Shown in pieces: positions 63,184 to 64,000 of a stretch of 64,000 nt of DNA. The stretch covers positions 1 to 64,000 of the forward strand of contig JAAZKX010000032.1 in NCBI GenBank assembly GCA_012799605.1. Reading direction: 5' to 3'. The notes under the pieces were generated by a model. That model searched no databases, had not been told where the DNA came from, and saw only the letters and a list, made by a program, of their open reading frames with translations. The translations under genes and the position numbers were made by a program. The DNA comes from Bacillota bacterium. Its GTDB lineage: Bacteria; Bacillota; DTU030; DUMP01. How positions within the stretch are numbered: position 1 is the stretch's first letter; the number at the start of each line of letters is the position of its first letter.

Positions 63184-64000
63184 TCAGCGCCCACAGCAGC
63201 GCTTGAACTTTTTTCCACTGCCGCAGGGACAAGGATCATTGCGGCCGATTTTTTTCCGTGGGCGCCGGTAGGGCTGCTGCGGCTTCTCTGCGGCCGCGGC
63301 AGCTACGCGGCGGCGCTGCACTGGTTTAGTCGCTAGCTGGATCTTGAATAAATACCGCACTGCGTCCTCTTGAATCCGGGCTACCAGCCCCTGAAACATC
63401 TCATGCGCTTCCAACTGGTATTCGATCAATGGATCCCTCTGACCGTAGGCCCGAAGGCCGATCCCTTCCCGCAGTTCGTCCATGGCATCCAAGTGCTCCA
63501 TCCACTTGCTGTCCACCACCCGCAATAGCACCATCCGTTCCAATTCGCGCCAGCTGTCGGCCCCGATTTCAGCCTCCCGCTCTGCATAAACAGCCGTTAT
63601 TTTGTCCTCCAACCACTGCCGCAGCTCTAGCTGGCTTTTACCTTTTAGCTCAGCTGCAGCCACCGCCCGCGGTGGAAAAAATATTTGTTCGAGCATGGTC
63701 ACCAGTGCTTTTAGGTCCCACTGCTCGGGCTCGACATTATCGCTGCAGTAAATAGCCACATACTCAGACAGTACAGTTTTGGCCATGGTTAAAATCGTCT
63801 CGCGGTGGTCTGTTTGGGTCAGCACCTCTTTACGCTGCTCGTAGATTACTTCTCGCTGCCTGTTCATCACATCGTCATACTCAAGCAGCTGCTTCCTGAT
63901 GTTGAAGTTCCGGCCTTCAAGCCTTTTTTGAGCATTTTCAACCGCCCGCGACAATAGGTTGTGCTCTATCGGCTGATCTTCTTCCAGCCCCAGCCGGTCC
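63184..64000 (-). CDS. secA: Preprotein translocase ATPase SecA, C-terminal fragment
   Basis: The gene continues past the right edge; only the last 272 residues are in the window. Helical-scaffold and wing domain segments are clear: DRLGLEEDQPIEHNLLSRAVENAQKRLEGRNFN, and LLEYDDVMNRQREVIYEQR. It ends with the zinc-binding SecB-type tail GRNDPCPCGSGKKFKRCCGR preceded by a Lys/Arg-rich linker. SecA drives protein export through SecYEG. Next downstream is prfB, the usual Firmicutes order. Confidence 0.97.
   Translation of the reverse strand, partial: DRLGLEEDQPIEHNLLSRAVENAQKRLEGRNFNIRKQLLEYDDVMNRQREVIYEQRKEVLTQTDHRETILTMAKTVLSEYVAIYCSDNVEPEQWDLKALVTMLEQIFFPPRAVAAAELKGKSQLELRQWLEDKITAVYAEREAEIGADSWRELERMVLLRVVDSKWMEHLDAMDELREGIGLRAYGQRDPLIEYQLEAHEMFQGLVARIQEDAVRYLFKIQLATKPVQRRRVAAAAAEKPQQPYRRPRKKIGRNDPCPCGSGKKFKRCCGR

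Overview
The window reads as chromosomal DNA from an anaerobic, endospore-forming member of the Firmicutes (class Clostridia, with affinity to the Peptococcaceae/Thermoanaerobacterales-type lineages). The inference rests on gene content: GatCAB amidotransferase, PcrA/LigA, SepF, a YhcN/YlaJ sporulation lipoprotein, a SpoVB-type flippase, an adenosylcobalamin-dependent (class II) ribonucleotide reductase, a CsaB pyruvyl transferase for S-layer anchoring, a TAXI-type TRAP transporter, strong GGAGG ribosome-binding sites, and frequent TTG/GTG starts. Nearly all genes lie on the minus strand; four small exceptions are on the plus strand. No rRNA, tRNA, CRISPR array, insertion sequence or phage gene was seen.

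Layout. 0.1-12.6 kb: ylbF-like, HAD phosphatase, yjbQ, nrdJ, aspartate aminotransferase, sepF, dnaE, a DUF2007 protein, pyruvate kinase, a YbgC thioesterase and a PHP phosphatase, all co-directional. 12.7-19.5 kb: a LysM/BsuPI protein, queG, pckA, a 3-methyladenine glycosylase, an orphan pyruvate-kinase C-terminal-domain protein, a Gln-rich coiled-coil protein, and a three-gene DUF421 unit. 19.5-27.5 kb: yerC-pcrA-ligA-gatC-gatA-gatB. 27.6-33 kb: a SpoVB-like flippase, a YhcN-like lipoprotein, a CofE-like ligase overlapping an Orn/Lys/Arg decarboxylase, and a catalytically degenerate amidase-like protein. 33-42.8 kb: uvrC and uvrA, then ppsA and a selenocysteine-containing glutaredoxin, then uvrB. 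42.8-50.8 kb: an HtrA protease, a TAXI TRAP operon with DUF1850, and ftsE-ftsX-M23 peptidase. 51-63 kb: one long envelope-glycan operon downstream of secA-prfB, running through glycosyltransferases, an O-antigen-ligase-like protein, DUF5693, csaB, a TagA-like enzyme, a split transketolase and DUF523.

How it works together. Three enzymes of the PEP/pyruvate node are present (pyk, pckA, ppsA). DNA replication and repair are heavily represented (dnaE, nrdJ, ligA, pcrA, uvrABC, aag). The right third builds and remodels the cell envelope, with export (secA), glycan synthesis, pyruvylation and division-coupled peptidoglycan hydrolysis (ftsEX/M23).

Most notable: the glutaredoxin at 40355-40597 has an in-frame TGA at the first active-site cysteine (U-P-Y-C) with a SECIS-like hairpin at the right distance, so it is very probably a selenoprotein that ordinary gene calling truncates. 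Also notable are the prfB +1 programmed frameshift, the amidase pseudoenzyme at 32127-33029, the terminator whose 3' arm is the ribosome-binding site of the next gene (19463-19506), and several inverted repeats in promoter regions. I did not find a convincing wholly new multi-gene system; the CofE-like/decarboxylase pair and the DUF421 unit are the least explained gene sets.
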